A DNA stretch of 64,000 nt from Chryseobacterium wanjuense (GCF_900111495.1 NZ_FOIU01000006.1:1-64000), one strand, 5' to 3'. Shown: positions 47,503 to 55,664, counted from the stretch's first letter. Made by a program: numbers and translations. Notes: generated by a model from the letters alone, not told the origin.

Positions 47503-48081
47503 TTACTCTGTTATTTCTGAGCTTTCTTCTTTATTCGGTTCAAAAAAACTGAAGCTTACGTTGCCATATTTTCTTGTGTCAATCAGATTTGGGTGGTCAA
47601 ATTTCATTCGGCTTTGGTGCTCTACGATCAGTGTTCCGTTTGGTTTGAGATATTTATTATTTAAAATCAAAGAGAGCAATTCGTAGTATTTTTTTTCTTC
47701 CGTTTCGAAAGGAGCATCCGAAAATACAATTTCGAAAGATTTTTTATTTCTGAACTTCTTTAACCAGTCAAAAACATCTCCTCGCTGAACATTCACCTGC
47801 AAAGCCATATCCAGTTCCGCAGCAGTAGAATTGATAAAAGCCGTATGTTTCGGATTCATTTCCACAGAAGTGATATCCTGACAGCCTCTTGATGCAAATT
47901 CCAGTGTGATAGAACCGATTCCGGCAAAAAGATCAAGTACAGAAACCGACTGCATATCATATTTATTTTCCAAAATACTGAATAGCGCTTCCTTTGCGAA
48001 GTCCGTCGTAGGTCTTACGTCAAAATTTTTCGGAGCGGCTATTTTTTTGGCTTTCCATTTTCCTGAGATTATTCTGTACAT
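47503..48081 (-). CDS. rsmD: RsmD-family 16S rRNA methyltransferase
   Basis: A 192-residue SAM-dependent enzyme that would methylate G966 of 16S rRNA on N2. YRIISGKWKAKKI opens it, VRPTTDFAKEALFSIL is the family block, and SAM binding is VLDLFAGIGSITLEFASRG with VEMN. The catalytic motif normally reads (N/D)PPY or DPPF; here it is SDAPFE, with alanine in place of the first proline, an unusual change. It ends directly against the HxlR stop and lies upstream of nothing on its strand. The DUF3822 gene lies just upstream, 74 bases away. Confidence 0.9.
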   Translation of the reverse strand: MYRIISGKWKAKKIAAPKNFDVRPTTDFAKEALFSILENKYDMQSVSVLDLFAGIGSITLEFASRGCQDITSVEMNPKHTAFINSTAAELDMALQVNVQRGDVFDWLKKFRNKKSFEIVFSDAPFETEEKKYYELLSLILNNKYLKPNGTLIVEHQSRMKFDHPNLIDTRKYGNVSFSFFEPNKEESSEITE

Positions 48082-48094
48082 ATTTTTTAGTTGT

Positions 48095-48152
48095 TAGATT
48101 GTAGGTAATAGGTTGCAGGTTAGGAGCTAAGACCTATGATCTGTTACCTGGG
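48095..48152. repeat. small inverted repeat between rsmD and the DUF3822 gene
   Basis: TAGGTAATAGGTTGCAGGT (about 48102-48120) pairs imperfectly with ACCTATGATCTGTTACCTG and GGACCTAA (about 48132-48158). AGGTAA/TTACCT words recur. It is short and intergenic. Confidence 0.55.
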
Positions 48153-48154
48153 AC

Positions 48155-48871
48155 CTAATTAAGTATAAAATTTTTACCGGGAACATTATCAAATACAATT
48201 CTCAGATTCTTCACAAATTTCTGCAATTCTGAAATAAACGTTTCATTTTCAGTGGTTTCACCGTAAGTGAAGAAATTCGTCTCATTAATTCCGAACCCGA
48301 TCTTGCTTAATGTAAACATGATGAAGTAAAGAAAATCAACCTCAGAATTTACATCAAGATTATTGTATAAAATAACTTTTTTGTTATCAATGGCGAAAAA
48401 TTCACATTGATTGTGGTAAAGATTGATATGAATTTCCTTATTGTTTTTATTATTAATGGAATTTAAAAACTTCTCACCTGAAAAATTAAATTGAACCGGC
48501 AAGGCCAATTCTTTAATCTTTTTGTAAAAATTTTTCGGAAATGTATAATAAAACTGCACCTTGAATTTTTCGTTAATCGAAAGCATTAATTCTTCTTTTT
48601 CGCTGTCAACAGGCGCATTGTAGGCAATCAGCTCAAATCCTGTCTCATGCTGAGAAAATCCTTCGGGCATCAACGTAAAATGATTCAGCGCGGAAACCAC
48701 CTGAATCTCATCAAATCTTTGTTTGATCAGCACTTCATCCAGCTTATCGGCAATGAAGTTTTCCGGAGATTCTTCGTCTACGAAATAAGATTTTTCCTCC
48801 ACAATGCTTTTATTCTTGGCAATCTGGTAGGTCAATCCGTCTTTGGTAAAAAGTAAATTAAGTACGTTCAT
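48155..48871 (-). CDS. DUF3822-family protein
   Basis: A 238-residue cytoplasmic protein that fits DUF3822, a family found next to rsmD in Bacteroidetes. It resembles an actin/PilM-like ATPase fold in two halves: LLFTKDGLTYQIAKN at the start, EIHINLYHNQCEFFAIDNKKVILYNNLDV as the central strand pair, and FTYGETTENETFISELQKFVKNLRIVF at the end. No catalytic residues can be fixed by eye. Its place just upstream of rsmD suggests a link with rRNA modification, but the role is unknown. Confidence 0.85.
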   Translation of the reverse strand: MNVLNLLFTKDGLTYQIAKNKSIVEEKSYFVDEESPENFIADKLDEVLIKQRFDEIQVVSALNHFTLMPEGFSQHETGFELIAYNAPVDSEKEELMLSINEKFKVQFYYTFPKNFYKKIKELALPVQFNFSGEKFLNSINNKNNKEIHINLYHNQCEFFAIDNKKVILYNNLDVNSEVDFLYFIMFTLSKIGFGINETNFFTYGETTENETFISELQKFVKNLRIVFDNVPGKNFILN

Positions 48872-48889
48872 ATTTCAATTCCTGCAAAT

Positions 48890-49384
48890 TTAGTGAAATT
48901 CTACCATTACCGCACCCGATTGATGATGAAGTATTTCCTTATTATAAAAATCGATATTGGTCTGGCTTTCCAGCGTGTCCCAAACCAGCTTCTGTAAAAC
49001 GCCGTCTCCGATTCCGTGAACAATTTCCAGCCTTTTCAGATTGTGTTTTCTGCAAAATTCTATAGTTTGCAGTAATTTTTCTTTCTGGATAAAAAGTCTC
49101 TCGAAACTATCATAATCATTAGGATTTTTAACCAGATTAGGAAAGTGGAGATCCAAAACAAGATGATTTCGCTGATGCTTTTTTGAAATGTTTTTTTTGG
49201 GTTCCGGTTTTTTTACCACTTTAATATTTTCATAAATATCGGCATTTTTCGGAACCAGTTTCTCTTTCGGGTATTGATACGTAAACCCGAATTCATCTTT
49301 AAAAACGACAATATTTCCCTTAACGGAAGTTACAACCCCGCTCAGATCTTCATCTACCACAGAAACTTTATCGCCTATCTTCAT
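48890..49384 (-). CDS. Smr-domain protein
   Basis: A 164-residue protein. Residues 1-48 form a small beta domain like a KOW/DUF2027 unit (MKIGDKVSVVDEDLSGVVTSVKGNIVVFKDEFGFTYQYP), then a Lys-rich linker, then a C-terminal Smr domain (about 78-164) with VLDLHFPNL and RLEIVHGIGDGVLQKLVWDTLE, the LDLHG and HGxGxG-type motifs of Smr endonucleases. Smr domains cut or bind DNA or RNA, and some act in ribosome rescue. It lies 18 bases upstream of the DUF3822 gene on the same strand, so the three genes to rsmD may be one operon. Confidence 0.9.
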   Translation of the reverse strand: MKIGDKVSVVDEDLSGVVTSVKGNIVVFKDEFGFTYQYPKEKLVPKNADIYENIKVVKKPEPKKNISKKHQRNHLVLDLHFPNLVKNPNDYDSFERLFIQKEKLLQTIEFCRKHNLKRLEIVHGIGDGVLQKLVWDTLESQTNIDFYNKEILHHQSGAVMVEFH

Positions 49385-49385
49385 A

Positions 49386-49480
49386 ACTTTATAAACACTA
49401 ATAACACAAATATTTCACAAACCTTCACAAATTTCAATAGTGATATTCATGAAAAAAATTAGTAAAATTTGTGTTTTTAA
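49386..49480. repeat. AACACAAAT-type inverted repeat
   Basis: TAAACACTAATAACACAAAT (about 49391-49410) faces AAATTTGTGTTTTTA (about 49466-49480), giving an imperfect inverted pair. The left arm shares ATAACACAAAT with the cluster at 27940-27990. It fills the gap between two minus-strand genes. Confidence 0.6.
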
Positions 49481-49482
49481 AT

Positions 49483-49980
49483 TCAAATTTTCGGACCTAA
49501 TTCAATAATTTCCAAATCCTTAATTTCTTCTCCGTCAACCACAAAACGCATCATCGTTCTCATCTTGTGCCATCCCTGTTTTCCACAGGCTCCGGGATTG
49601 AGATGAAGCAAATTATTTTTCTCATCAAACATCGCTTTTAAAATATGCGAATGCCCTGAAATAAATAACTTCGGAGCTTTTTCAGCAATTTCTTTTTTCG
49701 CTAAAGGAGAATATCTTCCGGGATATCCGCCGATGTGGATCATTAAAACTTCTACATTTTCACAGAAAAAACGATTCGCTTCAGGAAATTCTGAACGAAT
49801 TTTTGCGTTATCAATATTTCCGTAAACTCCTTTTACGGGTTTAATTTTTTCAAGTTGTTCAATGACTTCCATGCTTCCGAAATCTCCGCCGTGCCAGATT
49901 TCATCGGCTTGCCGGGCATAGTCTAAAATTCGGTCATCGATATAAGAATGAGAGTCGGAGAGAAGCAGGATTTTAGTCAT
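49483..49980 (-). CDS. YfcE/MJ0936-type metallophosphoesterase
   Basis: A 165-residue calcineurin-like phosphoesterase of the small YfcE type. The metal-binding series is complete: LLSDSHS (DxH), EIWHGGDFGS (GD), VYGNIDNAKI (GN-[HD]), IHIGGYPG (H) and FISGHSHI (GHxH). It would hydrolyse phosphodiester or small phosphates in the cytoplasm; the natural substrate is unknown. Its start overlaps the stop of the upstream gene by one base (TAATG), so the two are coupled. Confidence 0.92.
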   Translation of the reverse strand: MTKILLLSDSHSYIDDRILDYARQADEIWHGGDFGSMEVIEQLEKIKPVKGVYGNIDNAKIRSEFPEANRFFCENVEVLMIHIGGYPGRYSPLAKKEIAEKAPKLFISGHSHILKAMFDEKNNLLHLNPGACGKQGWHKMRTMMRFVVDGEEIKDLEIIELGPKI

Positions 49981-50429
49981 TATCTAAACGTTCTTTCAGT
50001 AATATTTTCGTCGTATTTTTCTTTAAAAATCTGAACACGATCAGGATTCAGCTCACCATCACTGTTGATTACTCTTTCCTTTAACAGCCATTTAACTAAT
50101 TTTTCCATTCCCTTTCTGGAATTCATAAAATTTAAAATTTTCGTAAAATCTGTTGATTCTACTTTAGTTTTTTCAGTTAAGAAGTTCAATACATAATAGT
50201 CATCTTCCTGATATCTTGGAGTTTCGTTGTCCATGTATCTATACATCAGAATTTCCTCATCATCTTTCATGGTATAAAATGAATATTGTGCAACATTGAT
50301 TTTTTCAGCTTTAAGGATCTGTTTTCCGTCCAGCAGAACTTTATCATCTTTAATCACAACTTCCTGAGAAAAATACAGGTTAAAACTTAATAATAATAAA
50401 AATACGGACAGTAGTTTTTTTGTTGTCAT
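49980..50429 (-). CDS. exported protein of unknown function, coupled to the phosphoesterase
   Basis: A 149-residue protein with a signal peptide (KLLSVFLLLLSFNLYFSQ). I do not recognise the family. The mature part starts with strands EVVIKDDKVLLDGKQILKAEKINVAQYSFYTMKDDEEILMYRYMD, followed by a helical end with KGMEKLVKWLLKERVINSDGELNPDRVQIFKEKYDENI. The lead strands look like a small beta-sandwich. The one-base overlap with the cytoplasmic phosphoesterase gene is a common operon packing and need not mean a shared pathway. Confidence 0.8.
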   Translation of the reverse strand: MTTKKLLSVFLLLLSFNLYFSQEVVIKDDKVLLDGKQILKAEKINVAQYSFYTMKDDEEILMYRYMDNETPRYQEDDYYVLNFLTEKTKVESTDFTKILNFMNSRKGMEKLVKWLLKERVINSDGELNPDRVQIFKEKYDENITERTFR

Positions 50430-50531
50430 TTTTTAGTGTTTAATTTTTTTGCAAATATAGTTGTTGAAATTATGATAGACAGATTTATTGCTTTAAAAAT
50501 GAATTCTCTCAGTTTTATTTAAATGTTAGTA

Positions 50532-50689
50532 ATCGCAAAGGCGCAAATTATATAAAATAAAGAATATTTTAAGGCGCAAGGATTTTATCTTCGATAAAAT
50601 TGTATAATGTTGAACTCTGCTGAAAATCTTTGATTTTCTTGCGTCTTAAAAAACGAGCAAAATTTAAAAACCTTTGCGTCTTTGCGATA
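50532..50689 (+). repeat. dispersed element E, copy 2
   Basis: It opens ATCGCAAAGGCGCAAA and closes CCTTTGCGTCTTTGCGAT, so the ends are an inverted pair. Inside are two further symmetric blocks: ATTTTATCTTCGATAAAAT (50582-50600) and GAAAATCTTTGATTTTC. It is closely matched at 55682 and, inverted, at 27431. It sits in the 387-base gap before the beta-lactamase-fold gene; no gene is seen there. Confidence 0.92.
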
Positions 50690-50793
50690 ACCAACAAAAA
50701 GTTTAGAAAAGTTAAATTACAAAAAATTAATTCTATTTTAATTTAATAAAAGTCTTTTATTGAGTTATCATTAAATCTAAAGGTCATATTTAG

Positions 50794-50801
50794 TAAATTT
50801 G
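50794..50801 (+). promoter_or_regulatory. -7 box (TAAATTTG) of the serine hydrolase gene
   Basis: TAAATTTG matches the consensus, 15 bases before the ATG at 50817. The frame could start at an in-box TTG, but that would be upstream of the transcript start. Confidence 0.7.
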
Positions 50802-50816
50802 AGAAAATTTAAAAAA

Positions 50817-52361
50817 ATGAAGCAGAAACTTTCTTTTTTCCTTCTTCTTTTGACTGTAGCTATTTTCAATGCACAAGTTGAGGAGAAAAAACTGGACGAA
50901 CTGATCCAGAGTACATTAAAAACTTTCGACGTTCCCGGAATGTCTGTCGGAGTGATCAAGGACGGGAAAATCATTTATTCAAAAGGTTTCGGAGTACGTT
51001 CTTTAACGTCAAAACAACCGATGGATGATAATACGCTTGTCGGAATTGCTTCTAATTCTAAAGGTTTCACATGTACAGCGCTTGCAATTTTAGCAGACGA
51101 AGGAAAATTGAACTGGGACGATAAAGTTTCAAAATATATCCCTGAATTTCAGATGTATGATCCGTATGTTTCTCAAAATGTTACCATTAAGGATTTGGTA
51201 ACTCACAGAGCCGGATTAGGTTTGGGACAGGGCGATCTAATGTTTTTTCCTGAAGGCGGAAATATGACGGTAAACGATATTGTTCACAACGTGAGATATT
51301 TAAAACCTGAAAATCCTTTCAGAACAACCTTAGATTATAATAATATTATGTTTATTGTTGCCGGAGAAGTGATTCACAGGGTTTCCGGCTTGAGCTGGGC
51401 AGAATTTATCGAACAGAGAATCATGAAACCAGTGGGAATGACCTCAAGTTTCGGAAGCTACAACAGAGCAAAAGCCGTAGCTAACAAAATCGATGCACAT
51501 GCTCCGGTAGACGGAAAAGCGATCGCGGTTCCTCACGACTGGAACGAAACAGCCAACGCAGCCGGAGGAATTATGAGTAATATCAAAGACATGACAACCT
51601 GGGCAGAATTTCTGTTGAATAATTTCACAACGAAAGACGGCAAAAAATTAGTTTCAGATAAAAATGTGCAGCAGCTGTGGAGTTTGCAGATTCCAAGTGG
51701 TGTTGCAGCGAAAAATCCGTATGATACAAGTTTTTATGGGTACGGACTGGGCTGGTTTTTAAGTGATGTTAAAGGTCACAAACAAGTTCAGCATACAGGC
51801 GGATTGATCGGAACAGTTACGCAGTTTACATTGATTCCTGATATGAAATTGGGAATTGTTGTGTTGACGAATCAACAGTCTGGTGCAGCTTTCAACACGA
51901 TTACCAATACCGTGAAAGATTCTTATCTGGGAGTGGCAGACAGAAACTGGCTGAAAACTTATAGCGAAAGAATGGTAAAAGCGGAAGAAGGATTTAACAA
52001 ACAAAAGAAAGAAGCTTTCGCAAAATCTGAAGCCTTTAAAAAAGATAAAAATCTTCAGCCTAAAGCGGAACAATTCGTAGGAACTTACAATGATAAATGG
52101 TTTGGTGATGTTGAAATTGCCCAACAAGGAAGCGGATACAGGATTTCATGTAAAAGTTCTCCGAGATTAAAAGGTGAGTTGTTACCTTATTCCAACAATT
52201 CTTTCATCATCAAATGGGACGACAGAAGCTATGACGCCGATGCCTACATTATTTTCGATTATGATGAAAACGGAAAAGCCCAGTCTGCAAGAGTAAAACC
52301 AATTTCTGATGTCACGGATTTCAGTTTTGATTTTGAGGATTTGGATTTGAGAAGAAAATAA
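50817..52361 (+). CDS. serine hydrolase, beta-lactamase/PBP4* fold
   Basis: A 514-residue exported serine hydrolase of the class C beta-lactamase / DD-peptidase-like family. Signal peptide MKQKLSFFLLLLTVAIFNAQ. The catalytic motifs are S-x-x-K in IASNSKGFT, Y-x-N in LDYNNIMF and H-T-G in VQHTGGLIG. The N-terminal domain ends near residue 380; the last 110 residues are a DUF3471-type beta domain (FVGTYNDKWFGDVEIAQ, FIIKWDDRSYDADAYIIFDYDENGKAQ). Such proteins are esterases, DD-peptidases or aminopeptidases; beta-lactamase activity cannot be assumed. It is a single gene. Confidence 0.92.
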   Translation: MKQKLSFFLLLLTVAIFNAQVEEKKLDELIQSTLKTFDVPGMSVGVIKDGKIIYSKGFGVRSLTSKQPMDDNTLVGIASNSKGFTCTALAILADEGKLNWDDKVSKYIPEFQMYDPYVSQNVTIKDLVTHRAGLGLGQGDLMFFPEGGNMTVNDIVHNVRYLKPENPFRTTLDYNNIMFIVAGEVIHRVSGLSWAEFIEQRIMKPVGMTSSFGSYNRAKAVANKIDAHAPVDGKAIAVPHDWNETANAAGGIMSNIKDMTTWAEFLLNNFTTKDGKKLVSDKNVQQLWSLQIPSGVAAKNPYDTSFYGYGLGWFLSDVKGHKQVQHTGGLIGTVTQFTLIPDMKLGIVVLTNQQSGAAFNTITNTVKDSYLGVADRNWLKTYSERMVKAEEGFNKQKKEAFAKSEAFKKDKNLQPKAEQFVGTYNDKWFGDVEIAQQGSGYRISCKSSPRLKGELLPYSNNSFIIKWDDRSYDADAYIIFDYDENGKAQSARVKPISDVTDFSFDFEDLDLRRK

Positions 52362-52385
52362 AAAGAAATTAAATTGAAGTTAATT

Positions 52386-52450
52386 ATCAATAGGGACGGG
52401 CTTTAGCCCGTCTTTCGTTTTTGAAGAAAAGAGAGTGGCTTTAGCAAAAT
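52386..52450. repeat. dispersed family D repeat, copy 2
   Basis: ATCAATAGGGACGGGCTTT and the palindrome ACGGGCTTTAGCCCGT are shared with 27996-28020, followed by the GTGGCTTTAGCAAAA variant of TTGGCTTTAGCCAAA. It lies between convergent genes. Confidence 0.82.
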
Positions 52451-52500
52451 TTACTAATGAAAATTCACCATTGACCATTCACTTTTAAAATTCACAATTA

Positions 52501-53391
52501 TTACTTTAATAGTTTCAAATCTTCTTCTGCTCTTGAAATTTCTGAATTTAAATGCTGTTTTTCGAAGAATTTTTTTAATTCAATTAAACGTTTTTTATTG
52601 TCGTATTGAAGACTTGAATTTAATTTTTGCTGACAAAGCGAACAGGCTCTTGCAAAATGAGAATCTGTTTCAGACAAGTTATTGGTGCCGTTCATCACAC
52701 AATTGGCATTCAGGCAATGACTGATTCCAAACATATGTCCGATTTCGTGTGAACTTATTTTTAGCAATCGTTCGAGTCCTTCATTAGAGCCTGATTCGGT
52801 GAGATTTCCATTATAGAACCTAAACATGGATGTTACTCCAACGCCATCTTTGTAGGAGGCGAGTCCGAATACATAATTCCATTCAGGTTTGGGGAAAAGA
52901 TCCCTTTCTGTAATGCCCATAAAAACGACGGCATCGTTTGGTTTTCTTTTTATTAAAATACTGTCCAGAACGTAACCGGCCGAGATTTGTTCCTGACTGT
53001 CATGACCCATTCTTCTGACAGATCTTGGAATAATACTGTTTGATAAAGACGGAAGAACTTTCGTTTCCAATTGAAAATAAGTTTTCAGATATTCTTTTGT
53101 AAGCTCGATCTGTTTTTTCTGAAATTCATTGAAATCACCGATGGGCTGAAGGTAAATGGTATTTTTTCCAGCTTCGGGTTTTATTTTTTTTAATTTTTGA
53201 AAATCTTCAAAGCTCTGAAAATGCTCATTACGATTGTACCGCCATTCACCATATCTCGGTTTTTTGAGCTGTACATCGTTGATGGCAATAGTTTCAAAAT
53301 AAGTTTTTTCCTTCTTTTGACATGAAAAAAGGATAAATATTGATAATAATGAAAAGTTTTTTACAATTAATTTAAATTTTCCCCGGCTCAT
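52501..53391 (-). CDS. archaemetzincin-like zinc peptidase, lipoprotein
   Basis: A 296-residue protein. The lipobox is ILFSC (Cys24). The zinc motif is HEIGHMFGISHC (His215, His219, His225), followed after four residues by a Cys, CVM, and then CSLC at 250-253: this is the archaemetzincin (M54) arrangement HExxHxxGxxHC-x4-CxM...CxxC, with one residue fewer than the textbook spacing. Archaemetzincins are usually soluble cytoplasmic proteins; this one should be lipid-anchored. The substrate is unknown. The longer frame begins far upstream in sixA, but only the ATG at 53391 gives the lipoprotein signal. It overlaps sixA by 20 bases, so the two are coupled. Confidence 0.88.
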   Translation of the reverse strand: MSRGKFKLIVKNFSLLSIFILFSCQKKEKTYFETIAINDVQLKKPRYGEWRYNRNEHFQSFEDFQKLKKIKPEAGKNTIYLQPIGDFNEFQKKQIELTKEYLKTYFQLETKVLPSLSNSIIPRSVRRMGHDSQEQISAGYVLDSILIKRKPNDAVVFMGITERDLFPKPEWNYVFGLASYKDGVGVTSMFRFYNGNLTESGSNEGLERLLKISSHEIGHMFGISHCLNANCVMNGTNNLSETDSHFARACSLCQQKLNSSLQYDNKKRLIELKKFFEKQHLNSEISRAEEDLKLLK

Positions 53392-53848
53392 AAAAGAACA
53401 AAAGCTTCTTATTGGCGCCATCAAACTCTGCCCACGAATTGCAGTCGATCTCAAAACCCGCCACTCCGCAGGTCGGAAAATGGAAAATATCTTCGGAAAT
53501 AGAATTGGCAAAATTCGATATTCCGTTGTTATGCGAGAAAAAAGCAACCGTATCATGGCTGTCATCCAGATCATAAATTACCGATTCGAAATTGCTTTCC
53601 GAAGGATTGTAAAGTTTCTCATTCGTAATGATATTGATGTGATAGGCTTGATTGAAAATTTTGCACGTATTAAGGGCACGAACCGCCGGACTCGAGACAA
53701 AATAATCGATCGAAATTTGATTGTTTTTCATAAATCTTGACATGTGCATGGCTTCCTCTAAGCCTTTGTCTGCCAATGGTCTGTCAAAGTCCTCCGTTTC
53801 TTCCGGCCAGTCACTTTTTGCATGTCTTACGAGGATGAGTTTCTTCAT
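53372..53848 (-). CDS. sixA: SixA-type histidine phosphatase
   Basis: A 158-residue phosphatase of the histidine-phosphatase (phosphoglycerate mutase-like) superfamily, SixA type. The catalytic RHG-like motif is KLILVRHAKSDW, and the partner His is in VAFFSHNNGIS; a conserved SSPAVRALNTCKIF block lies between. SixA removes phosphate from phospho-histidine in HPr-type or His-kinase proteins in other bacteria. The frame extends upstream but the MKKLILVRHAKS start at 53848 is standard. The archaemetzincin gene starts inside its end. Confidence 0.93.
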   Translation of the reverse strand: MKKLILVRHAKSDWPEETEDFDRPLADKGLEEAMHMSRFMKNNQISIDYFVSSPAVRALNTCKIFNQAYHINIITNEKLYNPSESNFESVIYDLDDSHDTVAFFSHNNGISNFANSISEDIFHFPTCGVAGFEIDCNSWAEFDGANKKLLFFYEPGKI

Positions 53849-53948
53849 ATTATCGCTTTTTGGAAAAATAAAATTATAAAAAAAATAATGGAATAAAAAC
53901 ATGATTTATAAAAAAAAGTGTGTAGGGAATAAAATCATTAAAATTTAC

Positions 53949-53956
53949 TAAATTTG
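53949..53956 (+). promoter_or_regulatory. -7 box (TAAATTTG) of ruvX
   Basis: TAAATTTG matches the consensus, 7 bases before the ATG at 53964. The mRNA leader would be very short or absent. Confidence 0.7.
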
Positions 53957-53963
53957 CAAACTT

Positions 53964-54380
53964 ATGGGGCAAATACTTGCAATAGACTATGGAAAGGCGC
54001 GTTGTGGCATCGCTGCGACGGATGACATGCAAATTATTGCAAGCGGTCTGGATACTATACAAACATCAGTTTTAATGGAATTTCTTAAAAAATATTTCAT
54101 TGAAAACAAAGTGGATGAAGTAGTAGTCGGGCTTCCCGTAGATTTGAAAGGAAATGTTTCTGAAGTGGAAACGCACATCTTAAAATTTATAGAAATTTTT
54201 CAAAAAGAATTTCCGGATGTTAAAGTAAACCGCTTCGATGAAAGATTTACATCCAAAATGGCTTCGTTTTTTATTTCCCAAAGCGGGAAAAGCAAAAAAC
54301 AGAGACAGGAAAAGGGATTAATAGATAAAGTAAGCGCAACCATCATATTGCAGAATTTTTTAGAACAAAGAACAAGATGA
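53964..54380 (+). CDS. ruvX: YqgF/RuvX-type RNase H-fold protein
   Basis: A 138-residue protein with the YqgF RNase H-like fold. ILAIDYGKARCGIAATD carries the first catalytic Asp; VDEVVVGLPVDLKGNVSE and RFDERFTSKMA hold the other conserved acids. It is called Holliday-junction resolvase-like, and in E. coli it also processes the 16S rRNA 5' end. Its stop overlaps the def start (ATGA), so the two genes are translationally coupled; this ruvX-def order is common in Flavobacteriia. Confidence 0.94.
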   Translation: MGQILAIDYGKARCGIAATDDMQIIASGLDTIQTSVLMEFLKKYFIENKVDEVVVGLPVDLKGNVSEVETHILKFIEIFQKEFPDVKVNRFDERFTSKMASFFISQSGKSKKQRQEKGLIDKVSATIILQNFLEQRTR

Positions 54381-54949
54381 TTTTACCGATAAGAGCCTTT
54401 GGGGATCCAGTTTTAAGAAAAGTAGGTAAGGATATAGACAAAGATTATCCCGACTTACAACAGTTGATTGATAATATGTTCGAAACCATGTACAGTGCAA
54501 ATGGCATAGGGTTGGCTGCACCACAAATCGGGCTAGACATCCGTCTGTTTGTCGTAGATGTTTCTCCTCTTGCGGAAGATGAAGATTATGAGGATCTTAA
54601 AGATGAACTGACAGAATTTAAAAAAGTTTTCATTAATGCGAAAATTCTTGAAGAATCAGGCGAAGAGTGGAAATTCAATGAAGGATGTCTTTCTATTCCG
54701 GATGTAAGAGAAGATGTAAAAAGAAAAGGAACGATCGTTATCGAATATTATGACGAAAATTTTGTAAAACATACAGAAACTTTTTCCGATATTAGAGCCC
54801 GCGTAATTCAACATGAATACGATCATATTGAAGGAATCTTGTTTACCGACCACCTGAGCGCTTTAAAAAAGAAGCTGGTAAAGGGTAAATTGACAAAAAT
54901 TACTCACGGTGATGTAAGCATCAGTTACAAAATGAGATTTCCAAAATAA
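54377..54949 (+). CDS. def: peptide deformylase
   Basis: A 190-residue metalloenzyme that removes the formyl group from new proteins' initiator methionine. All three motifs are intact: GIGLAAPQIGL (motif 1), EGCLSIPDVRE (motif 2, metal Cys) and QHEYDHIEGILF (motif 3, HExxH-type metal site, QHEYDH). Length fits. It starts inside ruvX by 4 bases. Confidence 0.96.
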   Translation: MILPIRAFGDPVLRKVGKDIDKDYPDLQQLIDNMFETMYSANGIGLAAPQIGLDIRLFVVDVSPLAEDEDYEDLKDELTEFKKVFINAKILEESGEEWKFNEGCLSIPDVREDVKRKGTIVIEYYDENFVKHTETFSDIRARVIQHEYDHIEGILFTDHLSALKKKLVKGKLTKITHGDVSISYKMRFPK

Positions 54950-55053
54950 TTAGAATCAAGGATAAAAAAATAAAATAATAAAGCGCAAAAAGTTTCATAC
55001 TAAGCTTGTCGAAGTACTGAAAGCTGATTGCAGAATTTACAAAAAATAAAATT

Positions 55054-55611
55054 ATGCTGTTAGAAAAAATAATTTCAATTTCTGGAAAACCAGGACTTTA
55101 CAAATTAGTTTCGCAATTAAGAAACGGATTTATCATTGAAGATGTTACGTCTAAGAAAAAAGTGAGCATTGGCAATTCAAGCCAGGTAAGCTTATTAGAC
55201 AATATCGCAATGTTTACAGTAGATAAAGAAGTTCCGTTATTTGAAGTTTTTGAAAATATTGCTAAAAACTTTGATTATAAAGAAGCAATCGGTCACAAAT
55301 CTTCTGATGCTGAACTGAAAGAATTCATGACGGCTTCTCTTCCGAATTACGACAAAGAAAGAGTGTACGCTTCTGATATCAAGAAATTGGCTCAATGGTA
55401 CAATATCCTTCAGAAAGCAGGATACATCACTCCTGAAAGCTTCATAAAAGCAGAGCCTGAAACTTTAGACGGCGAGCCGGCAGAAGAGGTAAGCATTGAA
55501 ACTGAAGCTCCTAAAAAAGCTCCAAAAGCAGAAAAACCTGCAACTCCGAAAGTAAAAGCTACTTCTGCAGCCAAAGCTGCTCCAAAAAGCACACACACTA
55601 AAAAAGGATAA
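55054..55611 (+). CDS. DUF5606 protein
   Basis: A 185-residue protein matching DUF5606, a family of Flavobacteriia. The N-terminal domain is about 125 residues (MLLEKIISISGKPGLYKLVSQLRNGFIIEDVTSKKKVSIGN, then PNYDKERVYASDIKKLAQWYNILQKAGYI), and the rest is an Ala/Lys/Pro/Glu-rich low-complexity tail. The opening ISGKPGLYKLVSQ and FIIEDV words look like a small KOW/SH3-type barrel. The function is unknown. It lies after def and before mazG, as in related genomes. Confidence 0.88.
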   Translation: MLLEKIISISGKPGLYKLVSQLRNGFIIEDVTSKKKVSIGNSSQVSLLDNIAMFTVDKEVPLFEVFENIAKNFDYKEAIGHKSSDAELKEFMTASLPNYDKERVYASDIKKLAQWYNILQKAGYITPESFIKAEPETLDGEPAEEVSIETEAPKKAPKAEKPATPKVKATSAAKAAPKSTHTKKG

Positions 55612-55636
55612 TTCAATTATTTGAATTAAAAATACA

Positions 55637-55664
55637 GACCTCGTCCTAAATGGCGAGGTTTTTT
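55637..55664 (+). terminator. terminator of the DUF5606 gene
   Basis: CCTCG and CGAGG enclose a 10-base loop and are followed by TTTTTTG. Confidence 0.8.

Noticed and set aside
50817..52361. Beta-lactam resistance gene
   Set aside because: The catalytic motifs fit the wider serine hydrolase family with a DUF3471 tail; nothing specific shows beta-lactamase activity.
53392..53574. Longer archaemetzincin N-terminus of 61 extra residues
   Set aside because: That part is sixA read in another frame; the lipoprotein signal begins at the ATG at 53391.
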